Assembly (NCBI GenBank): GCA_051453625.1
Contig: JBOZIK010000001.1
Span: 60,575,193-60,639,192 of the forward strand
Reading direction: 5' to 3'
Source: Welwitschia mirabilis
Lineage: Eukaryota > Gnetophyta > Gnetopsida > Welwitschiales
Length of the DNA: 64,000 nucleotides
The notes beneath the pieces are model-generated. The model was not told where the DNA came from, searched no databases, and saw only the letters and a program-made list of their open reading frames with translations. Positions 21,340 to 33,329 of the stretch are shown here, piece by piece. Made by a program: the position numbers and the translations under genes. Position 1 is the first letter of the stretch. The number at the start of each line of letters is the position of its first letter.

Positions 21340-22960
21340 AGTCAATGAAGTTATTGATTATTCTAGTTCTCTGAAATATGCTAAATAGTATGAATTTAAT
21401 ATATCCCTTCATGGTTATGATTTTGCATATATGGATGAATGCATACTTTATGATGAATCTTAGATTTTATATATTAGTGCCACTAGGCACATGACATATA
21501 GGTATGATTATTTTATTAATATCATAACACATCCTACTCAAGGTTTTTTTGGAAAATAGAACTCTAGTTCATGTAAAATATCATGATTAGATTACATTTG
21601 ATTTTTCTTCTTTTTATAGTATATAATATCTCATGTTTTGTATGTTCCCCATTTGAGATCTCATATTATCTTACTATTCATATTGATTAGATAAGATCTT
21701 TCCATTTCCATAACAAAAGATTTCATTAATATTTCTAATATTAATCAAAATCTCATTTTGAAAGGTTATATGAATAGAAAACTAATGTACCTTTAAGAAT
21801 ATATTGGTATGTGTGAAATTTCTTATAATGTTCAAAAGAAGACACCTCTTTATAACTATTATGGCACTTAGGACATCACACTCCTTGTTCTTTAAAAGCA
21901 ATGTTTAAGAATAAACCCTAACTTATTCTCTATATTCTACATGATTTTCTACAATGCGGAGCATGTATAATGTACCAAATAATACAACATCACTTTTCAT
22001 CTAGTAAGTGGTACATTCATTAGAAGATTCTACTAATTCATNNNNNNNNNNNNNNNNNNNNNNNNNNNNNNNNNNNNNNNNNNNNNNNNNNNNNNNNNNN
22101 NNNNNNNNNNNNNNNNNNNNNNNNNNNNNNNNNNNNNNNNNTTGTAATCTTTGTGGTCCTATACTAGCTCTTACACTTCCTAGATATTACTACTTCATAT
22201 CTATCACAAATGATTTTTTCATATGGATTAGGTGTATTTCATGAGATTTAAGTCTTATGTTTTGAATGTTCTCAAGATTTTCAAAGCGAAAGTGGGGGAA
22301 AAAAGAATTTAAGAATAAGGGTTTTTACTCTAATAATGGGGGTAAGTACACATCAACAAAATTCAAAACTTTCTTGCTTTAAAAGTTATTAAACATTTGA
22401 AATTATACATAAGAATAGCTTAATTGAATGAAATTGCTAAAGAATTCAATTGGATCATAATGAGCATGACACATTCCATGATTTTCTTCAATTTTTGTAA
22501 AACATATTTATGTGGTAAATCTATTAGTACGACCACATATCTCAACACCCATATTGGTTATGCTTCTAAAAATGGAATATATACTACTTAAAAATGACAT
22601 AGACATAAACCTATCTTAAACTAGCTCTATGTGTTTGGATGTTAGTGTTATGTTTGTATTCATAACGAACATCATAATAATCTTGGTACACATGCTTGCC
22701 TTAACATCTTTATGGAATATCCAATTTTATAGAATAGACATCTTATGTACATTTCTACCTATCACAGGTTTGATATCTCTTGTGGTGTTATGTTTTCTAA
22801 ATTCACAAATAAATTATTAGCTTGATCTTTCTAAGCTTTATCCTTCCTCTCATCCCATGCAAATATATAATTCTTAATGTTTTATAGTTGAAGAGGAAGA
22901 TGTGTCCACTATTTTTAACTCATTAATTTCTTCTAGTTCAAATCCATGTTTACTCTACAA
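21340..22960 (+). mobile_element. Ty1/copia protease-integrase fragment
   Basis: Plus-strand pieces in order: SATRHMTYRYDYFI (protease region; relatives have D-S-G-A-T-x-H-M, so the catalytic Asp is lost), VLYVPHLRSHI-like sequence near 21,640, GCACIMYQ-like GAG-pre-integrase end near 21,960, then LIHCNLCGPILAL and SITNDFF of the integrase core start. A later piece is LYVFGC-stop-CYVCIHNEHHNNLG (about 22,625-22,690), matching the copia integrase C-terminal 'VFGCLCFV' block. RT and LTRs are not seen. Stops are frequent. Confidence 0.7.
22042..22141. other. assembly gap (100 N), reading continues across
   Basis: If one T is shared, the bases before (CTAATTCAT) and after (TGTAATCTTTG) join into the expected integrase phrase L-I-H-C-N-L-C-G-P. 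The gap therefore probably hides nothing. Confidence 0.85.
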
Positions 22961-23500
22961 CACAAAGGAGCTAAGCGATCTTTTATGATGTAAAGATACA
23001 TAGTTAAAGTACCAAGATCTAGTATCCTACTATTACCACATAATTTGAAGAAAAAGTTGTTAAGGAAATAACACAAAGCAAATAACAATGAAGAAAAATA
23101 AAATACTTACTTTACTTAAGATACATATAATACAAAATATTCTTAAACAAACTCCATGTGCTAACTCTCATTTAAACACTTACACTTCTACACTTTAATG
23201 CCCCTTAATCCTACCACTATCCTTTATCTATAAGGCTTTAAGAGGAATCATAGTTATGAATTAATCTTGTAATATTATTCTCTCATAAATTTTATCAAAA
23301 TTAGAGTCTAAACATAACATATTCCTTACACTTGGATTCTTTCTAAACATGGCATATTCCTTACACCTAAATTCCCTTTAAACATACTAATTTAAGATGC
23401 TATCAATTTTCAACATGATAATTATACATAATGGATTTTTTCTTTTTTAATCTAAGAATACTAAAAACCTTGGCAAATATACGAATAACTATTGCAAATA
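22960..23500. other. AT-rich stretch without recognisable genes
   Basis: Between the copia fragment and the minus-strand gypsy element. I see no coding frame or repeat edge here. It includes repeated phrases around ATTCCTTACAC (about 23,321 and 23,348). Confidence 0.4.
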
Positions 23501-24289
23501 AATTTTTATTTTTATTTGGTAAGGGTGCTTCTACATCTTCCTCCCTTATTTAAAAGTGACCTGTCACAAGGATATGATTCTTTTATAGGACTTTTGCATC
23601 CCATGCATAGATAGTTTTCTTTTAAAATTTGGGTGATCTTCTAGAAACTACAAAAGTCACTCCTTATATATCTTATATATCTTGTCTTTTTGCATGGTTT
23701 TTAATTAGGAAAGGTCCTTTCTCTGTCTTCTTCTATTATTTGTATAACTCTGAACCTTCTTGTTTCATGCATTATCTTATTTAGGCTTTTTATGATATTT
23801 TGTCAAAAATGTAACATTACATGTGTATGATATATCCATATTTGCTATGATATCCGAGTAATACAAATTTGGTGGAATTTCCTTAGTTATTTTACATGGC
23901 CTAAATTTTCAATACTTGATATATGTTCATTCCTATAGAAAACATATTATCATTTAAGTGTGCCATTATGAAGTTATCTTATTTAAATTTTATATATCTC
24001 CTATTTTGATTTATTGCATCTTTTTTGTTAGATGTTTCTAATATTTAATGCACATACTAATGGAACTTTATAATCCTTTTAGCATAGTCTTCTATAATTA
24101 CTGAAGAATTCTCCATCTTATTTAATATGTCTATTTTGCTTGGGTAATAGTCATAAACCACTTTAAATGGTTATTTTTCTATGCTTTAATACATAACTGT
24201 ATTGTAATGGAAAAATCTATGTGTATCAAGTAGTATTTCCATTGACTTGGTTTTCCTTTACAAAGGCATTGTAATAAACTTCTAATGCT

Positions 24290-24620
24290 ATAACTCATAA
24301 CCTTTGTTTATTGATGTGATTGTGAATGATATGTTAAAGAATACTACAACTTTATTCTCATCATGTGTTATAAATTTTTCCAAAATGTAAAACAAACTTA
24401 ATAACCTAATTTGATACTATAATCTATGGAAAGTCATGAAGATGCATCACGTCCTTGAAGAACTTAGCTATGTGTAAAGAAAAATTTATCTTAGTCTAAG
24501 AAAGAAGCTATACCATCTTATTAAGTTTATCCACTATAATCATTATAACATCATGTCTTCTCTTTGAATGATGTGGTTCCAAAAGATAAAATCCATACTT
24601 AAGTATTGCTATGACTTAAT
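24290..24620 (-). pseudogene. gypsy integrase core fragment
   Basis: The minus-strand reading EPHHSKRRHDVIMIIVDKLN, then HIAKFFKDVMHLHDFP, IIVSN, and VIKFVLHFGKIYNT follows the integrase order of plant gypsy elements (relatives read VVVDRFSKM, FKEVVRLHGLP, SDRD, FxSxFWKTL). The catalytic SDRD is damaged. A CHPQTDGQTE-like part is barely recognisable at the end. Confidence 0.7.
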
Positions 24621-24999
24621 AATAAATAGTAATGGAATGTATAATCTGATATTTATTAAACCTCCTTTTACATGTTAACATGTTTTATAACCACATATCA
24701 TTTGTTATACATCTCCATACCTATTTAGCTAATAGTATGATGTCTTTAGAAGTTTATAAGTTTTATTCATCCCACACTATTGAGCCATATATTTATATTG
24801 ATTCTCTTATAAAATGTTCAGTCTCATAGACCCTTTAGGAATACATAACTTTCCATTCTTATAATGTAAATTATTCTATATATTAAATTCCTTACAGTCA
24901 AAACCATCTAATGAATTCTTTAATATCTTTTAAAGATCTTTAAATTTTGGATTTCAAGCATAAAAATATAAGATATGTGATAAAACCAACATCAAGTTT

Positions 25000-25245
25000 G
25001 TAGGACCTTATCATACATGTAACAGTAATCAAGGAATCTATAACCTTATCAGTCTTTCCACTCTTATGTTTAATAACAAAATTAAACTCCTATAATTTTC
25101 CTATCCATTTCACCTACTTATTCCTCAAGTTATCTTGGTTATTATCATACTATAATGCCTTATGTTCAGCGTAAAAAATTAACTCTTTATGTAAATAAAT
25201 AATGTTATCATATCTTTTTGAGCTTATAAAACAACATATAGTTCC
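25000..25245 (-). pseudogene. gypsy RNase H end
   Basis: Reads HKELIFYAEHKAL, KWIGKL-stop-EFNFVIKHKSGKTDKVID on the minus strand. It matches the conserved 'SDHEALK...KWxEFLQEFxFVxKHKSGxxNKVADALSR' end of plant gypsy RNase H, with the terminal ADALSR altered. Confidence 0.78.
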
Positions 25246-25457
25246 TTTTTATAATTCTATTACTTTTTCTTTTTATCATTAAGCTTCTTACTAAACAAGG
25301 TTATTAGTTTACCTTCTTGAATAAGAATCCCTTCAATGGATTTTTGACTTGCATTACATTCCAATGGAAATGTCTTACTAAAATTAAAAAGTTTAAAAGT
25401 ATGTTCTACAATAATGCTTCGCTTGGACTATTACACTACTTCATCTTCATTTGCATT

Positions 25458-25796
25458 TTAGTTTTGGACATAATCCTTCTTGATAGTAGCTAACATGGGT
25501 GTAATAATTTTGCTAAAATCCTTAATAAATCTTCTAAAAAAACTTGCTAATCCATGAAAACTATAAACATGCCTAGCTGAAGTAGATCTAGGATATTCTA
25601 GAACAGATTTAATATTTTCTATATCCATCTTGATATCATTCTTGAACATAACAATCCTAAGAGATATTAATTTTATGTATGCAAAGGTACATTTATTTAT
25701 TTTTTTCCAAGAATTGTTCCTCTTTCGATCTATAAAGAACTTGTTGGAGTTGCCTTCTATGATCTTTAAAACTATAACTAAAAAGTAAAATTTCAT
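25458..25796 (-). pseudogene. gypsy RT C-terminal/connection fragment
   Basis: An open minus-strand frame of 112 codons. Its end reads MDIENIKSVLEYPRSTSARH and VYSFHGLASFFRRFIKDFSK, then IITPMLATIKK. This is the RT thumb-connection region (relatives: VDxEKVKAIxxWPxPxTxSEVRSFHGLAxFYRRFIxxFSxIxAPIT). It lies just downstream of where the catalytic YxDD should be; that motif is not preserved. Confidence 0.85.
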
Positions 25797-26639
25797 TTAA
25801 TTATACAATAATAAACTTTCTAAGAAAATTCTTTAGTACCTTAATCATTAGTTTCATAAATGTACTTAGGCCATTTATGAGATCAAATAGCATTACCAAT
25901 CACTCTTATGATCCATCTAGTATCTCAAAATATATTTTCCACTAATTTTATTTAAAGAAAAATTGATGATATCCACTCTTCAAGTATATATTATTAAAAT
26001 AGAATCATGCATGAAGCAGTCCAAGGTATTATCCATAAATAACATTAGAAAGCAATACTCTATTGTGGTGTTTTTAATGGTTATTAAATTCCCACATATG
26101 CATAACTTATTTTTGCTTTCTTTAGAGTTAGCACCATTAGAAGAGAACATGGAGACAAAATTTTCTTATCCATTCACTTATCTCCTATAATTCTTTACTA
26201 ATCTTCTTTCTCTCATTAGTAGTGATGTGCTATACTACCTTCATCAAAAGGGATGCATAAGGAACAAAATCTATCTAATAACTAGTGCTTTTTATAGATG
26301 GAAAAGTAGATGGTAAGTTCTTCACAAGTTTATCTTTAAAAGAATTCAATAGTTCTTGTACCTTCACTAGGCAATTTTGAAATTTATTGCTTTGAATACA
26401 TCTTTAACACCACTATTGTACCATATGCTTATTCTTTTATCTCCTTCAAGATTTAATTCTTTTCATGATATCATATCACTATCTTATGCTTAGGAATATC
26501 CTTTGTATTTAGAAGAAACTTAATATTTTCCCATTTCTATTTTTAAATATTATCCTGATGATTAAATATGCAATTAGCTTTATACATCCAAAGTCTTTCT
26601 AATGATAAATGACATGCATGCATAAAAATTACATTAGAC

Positions 26640-26860
26640 TGAACTTGACCATAAAGGTTATCAATCTTGAATTTTACTCGTAATTGCTTTGAAATGATGA
26701 TATGGCAAACCTTTTACAGCTAAGAATTATATTTAAATCTAGATAGAAAGTAGTTTTTAAACTTATGTTTTCAATCATTTCTCTAGAAACTAGATTATTT
26801 GTGCTATCACTATCAATAATTAGTTTACATACCTTATCTTTAAACTTGCACTTAGTTTGA
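26640..26860 (-). pseudogene. gypsy aspartic protease fragment
   Basis: The minus-strand frame reads KLIIDSDSTNNLVSREMIEN, then ISLKTTFYLDLN and LSCKRFAISSFQ. It corresponds to the retropepsin VIIDSGSxxNxxS motif. The active-site DSG is DSD here, a single Gly-to-Asp change. The neighbouring zinc-knuckle region (about 27,090-27,030) has lost its cysteines. Confidence 0.75.
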
Positions 26861-27760
26861 AATATATGTTTTCTTTGGTACTAGTTCTTTAATAAATGCC
26901 ACATCTTGCATGAGAACTTTTATATTGTAAAAGTTATTTTTATTCATACTTGTAATCTTATCCGTATTTTTCATTTCTAAATCTTTTTTAGTTTCAACAT
27001 GCTTGTACATTGCACTTGTTGTATGATGTCCTTGTTTAAAGGATATTCATAGCTCTTATGATAAAAATGATACTTTCTTGTCTTTTTTCTTGGTATGAAG
27101 CTCATTTTCTTCTATCGTCTTCCTTGCCTTTGTTTAGGTGCTATAGATTCAAATTTTTTAATTGATATGATTTCTTCTTCTATGTGCTCTTTCCTTGAAA
27201 ATTTTATTTACTAGAATTATCCTTCTTTCTTTGCAACTTATATTCTACTCTTAAATACAATTAGTATTCTTCTTCCAAAATCTCTAGAATAATAATGACA
27301 ATTTCATCATGAATAGAAAATATTGGACAAGTGAAATACTTTGTTATCTTCTTCATGTTAAGATCAAAATAACTAGTTTGAATGGCTAATGCGTTAAACT
27401 TCTCCATGTGCTCTATCATGATCTTATCTCCTTGATAAAATTCTACATCTTCTTTATCATACCTATCTTATGTGAAAGTGACATAGATTTACCTTAGAAC
27501 ACTTCCATTATGTAGTTCCCTAAAGTTTGGAGATCTCTTTTTCGAAGGCCCTTCTAAACATGCTTCCACTAGTTTGCCTTAACCCCACATAAGCAAGTAG
27601 AAGAAATCTTTACCTTCTTATAATTTTATTTCTCTTCTATCTTGAATAATTATTTCATGTTTCAAATACAATCATGAAGCTTTCTAGCTTTTAAGATTCC
27701 TTCAAATGGTGTCATGCCTCTATTCCGTCTATTGGTTCATAAAAGTTTTGAAGTTTAATT

Positions 27761-29776
27761 TGCCCAAGATTTAATTTAAAAAAAGTGTACAAGAGTTAAT
27801 GAGAATAAAATAGTTTTAGTACAAAAGTTTGCTAAATTCAAAAAATTATCTCTTCTAATTATAAAAATAACATAGACTTTAAAATAATAACTAATATCTT
27901 AAAATTAAATTAAAAGAAATATTAATGCATAATAAGTTGTCATAGATTTATATTGCAAATTAAAAAAAATAGAGTTTATTTATTCAAAGTCTATTGTGTG
28001 ATTATTATAATTTTTTTTGAAAATTCTTTTGTTTAATTATTATATTTTTTTGAAAAATTTTTTAGAATCATTGTAGTGCAATTTTTATGGTGGGGAAATC
28101 TATCACTTTTCTTAAAACTAGGGGGTGGGTATCACTTATTAAAAAGTTTATTCAAGGGTTAAGGTAAAATAAAGAAACAATTACCTTCTCTACTAGACAG
28201 AGATTACTGCATAAAAAAATAAAAGAATGCAAACTAGAAGAATTGCAGTCTTCTTAGAACTTTCATAGATACTAATGAAGGGTCCAAAAAATAAAAAATA
28301 GCTACAAATTAATGACTGGAATTTCTAGAAATAAAGCTCATTTTGATATAAAATCATTATATTACAAAATTATAAAAAATAAACGTGGGATTGGATGAGA
28401 AATATGAAGGCTCTTTGTTTTCAGATTTTCTTGTAGCCTTTTAGTATTCGCACTTAGAATATCAGTCGCAGCGCAGCATACTAAGATTAAAGCATACTGG
28501 TCAAATATAGAATCTATTTGTGAAGTTAATCAGGAATGTCTTATAGAAACTCTGGTTTGAGACCGCCACTGCTTGCAATTTTTTTGGTACAACAGCTCTA
28601 GAATTGGGCAAGACACAAACTGCTTAAGAAGAGAAATGTATAAAAGGAATGCAGAGGAAGAGCTCTATTATCTTCTAATCACCTCTCTATCATCTTATAT
28701 ACACAAACAATTGGCAAAGAAGCGAGAAGAATGTCTTATTTTTAGCAAGTAAGTAAGAGTTTGCCTTTAGTTTGCAAATGACTCTCTTAAGTTTTTGCTT
28801 AACTGTTTCACAAATTCATCGGTGATATTCTTCTAATAATACTCGAGCATTTCTAAAAATTTCGAAGCCTGTTTTCCATAAGCATAGAAGTGGATAACAT
28901 TACTCTCCAGAAGCACCAGATGGATAGGAACATCAACAGACACTCACGGAATCGTTATCAAAGTCACGCATATGATAAAGATAGCACCTTTAAATGTGTA
29001 TATTTTGTCTATTTTCCGGAATTTCTTTGTTTGTAAATCTTTATTATGATACTTCTTTCACTTCTGGGATGGATGCAAATCTTTGTTATGATTACGAACA
29101 AGGAACGGGACCTAAAATGATAGTCCGAGAGGACGGCTGCCGATCCACCATCCCAAAAGCAAATCCTTCTAAAACAGAAATTGGACGATTTCAACACGAC
29201 ATTACAAGTGCAGTTTCTCCTGAGTGAAAAGTGCAGAGTAGAGATAAAGCAATCATGCAATACCAGCAGTCTTCCAGCGTTTAACTGCATGGCATTTTTT
29301 ATAACCATGCTAGTCTGCAAAGTTACTAAAAAATTTAAAAGAGTGATTCATGTAAGAGCCTAATGAATCATCTGTTTCCTCCTCCATCTTTAGCTTAATA
29401 CTGTCAAGGTCTGAAACTCTGCAAAGTTATTAAAGTTAATAGTGAGCACTTGTCAATTTGATTTTCCAACTGCAAAGTTCAACACTCATCATCAAATGTA
29501 AAAGTTTCTATTTTAATATTAAACATCCAGATTCCCTTTAATAGACGGGTCGGAATTTTGCCTTCTCGCTTTCATGACAAGGAAATAAAGCCTTCTATCA
29601 TATAGCATGCATTTTTCGCTAAACATGCAGCTAAAACTAATTTCTTCAGTTATTCTGGATTTTGATAAGAAATTGAATACAAAATTGGCAATTTATCTTT
29701 GATAAAAGATTAGTAAATGAATTGCAAAATATAAGTAAATTTGCATAATTGTCACCTAATGGCATATACCTTTTCA
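27761..29776 (-). repeat. copia 3' LTR
   Basis: About 2.0 kb, direct repeat of 38,913-40,812. The minus-strand start TGAAAAGGT sits right after the polypurine tract. A TATA box on the minus strand (TATATAAG, 28,694-28,701) agrees with this orientation. Relative to the other LTR it carries about 200 extra bases (about 28,000-28,250) and lacks about 150 bases at about 29,420. Open frames on both strands (28,994-29,320) have counterparts in the other LTR. Confidence 0.85.
28694..28701 (-). promoter_or_regulatory. TATA box in copia 3' LTR
   Basis: TATATAAG on the minus strand, conserved at 39,570-39,577 in the other LTR. Confidence 0.5.
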
Positions 29777-29787
29777 ATCTCTCCCTT
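29777..29787 (-). promoter_or_regulatory. polypurine tract (plus-strand primer) of copia element
   Basis: On the minus strand AAGGGAGAGAT directly precedes the LTR start TGAAAAGG, the expected place for the second-strand primer. Confidence 0.7.
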
Positions 29788-29968
29788 GACATTAAAGTTA
29801 CAATCATACAGATCAAACACATACCAAATAGGAATTTGAAGAACACATAATAGCTAGAATTTGAACAAGAAGTTGCTGCTGTGTACTTGATGCAGCCTCA
29901 ACTTTACCATGTGTGTTATGATGATGTCTCTCCCATGACCTTGATGTCAAGGATGTTGAGTCTCTCCT

Positions 29969-30529
29969 TTAGATCTTGGAATCTTCCTTACACAATGATT
30001 TAGTAAAGAATTCAGCTAGCCACAATTTTGAAGGGCAATACTCAAGAATTAGAAGCCCATCCTCAACTAGATTTCGAATAAAATGGAATTCTATATTAAT
30101 ATGTTTGGTTCTTGGATGCATCACAAGATTCTTGGACATTGCAATGGCAAAAGCACTATCACATAATAAATGTATAGGCTTTTCAACAAGAATGACAAGG
30201 TCCTTAAGAAAATTTTCAAGCCAAACCACTTGTTGACTTGTAAGATGGATGCCCATATATTCAACTTCGACGATAGAAAGAGCCACACAAGGTTACTTTT
30301 TACTTGCCTATGAAAAAAGGCTTCCACCAAGAAGCATTGCATATCTTGTTATGCTTTTTCGATCATCAAAATTGCCTACCCAATCTACATCCACATAATC
30401 CACAAGTTGGGTGTCGTTGTTAGCATCATAAAATAAACCAAAATATAATGTGCCTTTAAGATAACACAATATTATTTTAATAAAATCAAGATGGGGCTTT
30501 CTTGGACAAATCATAAATCTAAACATCAA
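29969..30529 (-). pseudogene. copia RNase H
   Basis: Two overlapping minus-strand frames joined by a frameshift near 30,300. The first reads YLKGTLYFGLFYDANN, then VDVDWVGNFDDRKSITRYA. The second reads ALSIVEVEYMGIHLTSQQVV, LLCDSAFAIAMSKN, HPRTKHINIEFHFIRNLVED and LAEFFTKSLC. These are the standard copia RNase H blocks (ADWAG, ALSxxEAEYxA, CDNxSAIxLxxNPVxHxRTKHIxxxxHFIR, ADxxTK). The catalytic acidic residues mostly remain, but the frameshift disrupts the domain. Confidence 0.88.
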
Positions 30530-31616
30530 GCTAACGACATATTAACTGTCAGCATGAGTTGTAGTTAGATACATCAAGCTTCCTATCATAGACCTATAGA
30601 TGTGCTCATCAACCTCGTCTCCCTACATGCCTCTCTTGGTTTTGTGCTTGGTTGATGAGAGAGTGGAGATGGGTTTGCATTCTTGCATATCAAAATTTTT
30701 CAACATATCAAAAGCATATTTACCTTGATTCAAGAATATGCCTCTTAGGGTTTGCTGAATCTAGATCCCAACATAGTATGAGAGTTGACCAAGGTCTCTC
30801 ATTTCAAACTCTCTTTTCATGTCGAACTTGAATTTATCGATTAACTTCTTATCTATGCCACCAAAGATTATATCATCAACATAGATCAAGAAAAAAATTG
30901 AATTACCTTTGGTGGTTTTCTTATAGCATGTATTTTTAGAATGAAATTTCTTATAACCATGATTTCATAGATAAGAATCAAGTCTAGAAAAACCAAGCCT
31001 TTGGGGGTTGTTTCATACCATACAAACCCTTTTTCAATAAGTAAACATGACTTTTCATACCTTTATTCATAAAACCTTGCATTATAAGATGTACACCTCT
31101 TCTTTAAGAACCCTATTTAGGAAGGCAATTTTACCATCCATCTGTGAAATAGTCATATGATTTTTGGAAGCATATGTAAGAAACGCTCTCACTAATTCAA
31201 GGTGTGCAACAGGAGCATATGTTTCTCCATAATCTAATGCCTTCTTCTTGCCTATAATCAAGAGCAACAAGACAAGCCTTATACTTGTTAACTGTATTAT
31301 CAAAATTATATTTAGTTCTATAAATCCACTTAGTACCAATGAGATTTTTATTTTGTAGCCTAGGAACAAGAATCCATGTATTGTTCCTTTTAAGCTTGGA
31401 AATTTCTTCCTCTACTACCTTCACCTAATGTGGGTATTTTACTACTTCCTTGAAGCAAACAGGATCTTTCTTTGAAGATTTACAAGTTAACACTAAATAA
31501 TCTTTTAGAATGTCATTACATACCTTAGCTTCTATGATTGCAACAAGATTTTGCTATGTTCTTGTCCTTATAGAAGCATTACCAAATCTATGATTTTGGA
31601 TTGATCATGATAGGAG
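30530..31616 (-). pseudogene. copia reverse transcriptase
   Basis: Minus-strand pieces: SKLKRNNTWILVPRLQNKNL, GTKWIYRTKYN, then ALDYGETYAPVAHLELVRAF, ISQMDGKIAFLNRVLKEEVY, LYGMKQPPKAW and LIYVDDIIFGG. The catalytic YVDD is intact (30,872-30,883). The following block (QCxPISTPL type) reads MQECKPISTLSS. Frame changes and stops occur between blocks. The 5' part was separated from integrase by the gypsy insertion at 31,617-31,621. Confidence 0.88.
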
Positions 31617-31621
31617 GTTAT
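31617..31621. repeat. target-site duplication GTTAT, left copy
   Basis: GTTAT directly precedes the left LTR (TGACATGG) and recurs at 36,271-36,275 directly after the right LTR. Five base pairs is the normal size for gypsy integration. Confidence 0.9.
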
Positions 31622-31915
31622 TGACATGGAACGTACTGCTAGTGACTTCATAGATGGGCCTGAGCCTAGCTAAGGGGGGTGGAATGATGTGATCCCCGTA
31701 GTNNNNNNNNNNATTTTTATAATTTAATATTTAGCATATATTATTATTTCCCTATTTTTCTTTAATCCCATATTGTTTAGGGATTCCTGTTGAAAGAACT
31801 TATGTCCTATAAATAAGTGGCTTATATACTATTTTAGACAAGAATTTTTGAAATAAACTTTATATAGAGTTCTCTCCCTTTAAGATTTTCTTTGAATACT
31901 ATTCACACTGTGTCA
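31622..31915 (+). repeat. gypsy 5' LTR (nested element)
   Basis: 294 bases including a 10-N run (31,703-31,712, where the 3' copy suggests only about three bases are missing). Starts TGACATGGAAC, ends TGTCA. TATA box TATAAATA at 31,808-31,815. Differs from the 3' copy at roughly one base in six by eye, mostly by transitions. Confidence 0.92.
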
Positions 31916-31917
31916 GG

Positions 31918-31929
31918 TGGTATCAGAGC
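31918..31929 (+). promoter_or_regulatory. primer binding site, initiator-Met tRNA
   Basis: TGGTATCAGAGC two bases after the LTR. It is complementary to the 3' end of plant initiator methionine tRNA, the usual primer for these elements. Confidence 0.9.
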
Positions 31930-32740
31930 TTAATGGTAACCGGTGATGATGGTGGTGATCTCCGTGATGATGGTCGGGAGACTGGAGCCCTAATCCTTGG
32001 GGACGAAGCATTGCAATGACTAGGGCAATGTTTACTGGGGTACTTGGGCAAGAAAACGATCGTATATTCCATCAATTTGAGAAGTGATTCGATGAGATTG
32101 CAGATCGATTAGATGCTCTTAGTGTCAATGTGAACTGGAATTAGATTAATGGCAAAAGGCCAAAAGTTGATGCTGCTCATGATGACCCTGTCTACAGGCA
32201 CGTTCCTATCCAAAGGCAGAATTTCGTTAATGATGATAGTTCTGAAGAAGAAGAAGACAAGCTTGAGAAAGAATAAGATTTTTGATACAGTGGAATATAG
32301 CAAGGTGTTTGATATAGGAGAAATGAAGATCGGGAAGGTAACGATTTTAAGTTAAAATTTGATATTCTTATTTTAATGGGACTTTGGAATAGAGGAGTTC
32401 CTAAATTAGCTTACTAACATCGATAGGTTCTTTAACTTTATGGAGATCCCTATTGAAAAGGGAGTTAGGTTGGTTGCTTATCGATTGAAAGGAGGCATTT
32501 CGGCGTGGTGGGATAGATTGCAGAGAAGGAAAGAGCATGAAGGAAGGGACCAATTTTGTAGACAAACCCTTATGCGAAACTGACAACTAGCAAGTGTTAC
32601 AGATGTAACCAGTCGGGCCACCAATCAAATGAGTGTCCTTAGAGAAAACAACAAACATGGTAATCAGAGAAGACAAGGAAGATGAGTATTGTTGGGAGCT
32701 GGATGAAGATGAAGATGAGTTCGAAGATGAGGAGATGGAA
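31930..32740 (+). pseudogene. gypsy gag with zinc knuckle
   Basis: Broken frames give an N-terminal part and a capsid-like part (RLVAYRLKGGISAWWDRLQR near 32,470-32,525, matching the A-xx-WW motif of plant gypsy gag). A fully intact CCHC zinc knuckle follows, CYRCNQSGHQSNECP (32,595-32,639), which binds RNA in functional gag. An acidic stretch rich in Asp/Glu comes after it (32,680-32,740). Confidence 0.85.
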
Positions 32741-32839
32741 TAAGCTACTTACATAGTGTAAAGAATGATGCTAGCTCCAAAAGAGGATGATCAATCATAA
32801 TTCCATTAACTGTTTTGGACCAGGTGCATCATATTTGAT

Positions 32840-33290
32840 AAGATATTTGTTATAGTTGTAGACAGTGGCAGTATGAAGAACATTATTGGAAGAGAGAAAG
32901 TGAAGAAGATGGAGGTTACAGTAGAGAAACATCCGAATCCTTACACTTTAGGTTGGATCAAATCTACAGTGGACTGAATTAAGGTAACTAAATGCTATAA
33001 AATTCCCTTTTCAATTGGTAAATATAAAGATAAGATGTACTATGATATTATGGATATGGAAGTATGCCATCTATTGTTTGTAAGATCATGGGAGTTTGAT
33101 GTAGATGCCCAGTATTCAGAAAGAAGCAATCAATATAGTTTGGAGAAGGATGGAGTGAAATACACCTTGCTACCATTAAAGAGCAAAGTCAAGCAATCTG
33201 TGAAAAAAGGTTTTCTTACTCTTACCAAGGAATTTGAAGCTAAAGGAGACAATGTAGGTTCATGTGTTGATAGTGAAGCAGGTGTATAAC
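32840..33290 (+). pseudogene. gypsy aspartic protease
   Basis: Begins VVDSGSMKNIIGREKVKKM, with the active-site DSG kept, then YTLGWIK, PFSIGKYKDKMYYDIMDMEV and an RSWEFDVDAQY segment. This matches the plant gypsy protease IIDSGSxxNVIS...GWI...CDVxPMxxxHLLLGRPWQFD. One stop lies near 32,976. The last part (33,035-33,289) is open. Confidence 0.85.
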
Positions 33291-33329
33291 ACAAAGGCTA
33301 AGTCGCAAGTGTAGGAGCAGCCTGAGGCT

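Larger units (their letters stand above)
23500..27760 (-). mobile_element. Ty3/gypsy element, degenerate
   Basis: Minus-strand domain order is gag (27,760-27,000), protease (26,860-26,640), RT (about 26,450-25,460), RNase H (25,240-25,000) and integrase (about 24,780-23,550). The words are those of the common plant gypsy polyprotein. The right (5') end is cut by the copia LTR that begins at 27,761, and no LTR of this element is visible. The stop density is very high. Confidence 0.75.

Noticed and set aside
22629-22820. Hydrophobic 63-codon plus-strand frame
   Set aside because: Overlaps in another frame the copia integrase C-terminal remnant, which has the better explanation (CYVCIHNEHHNN block).
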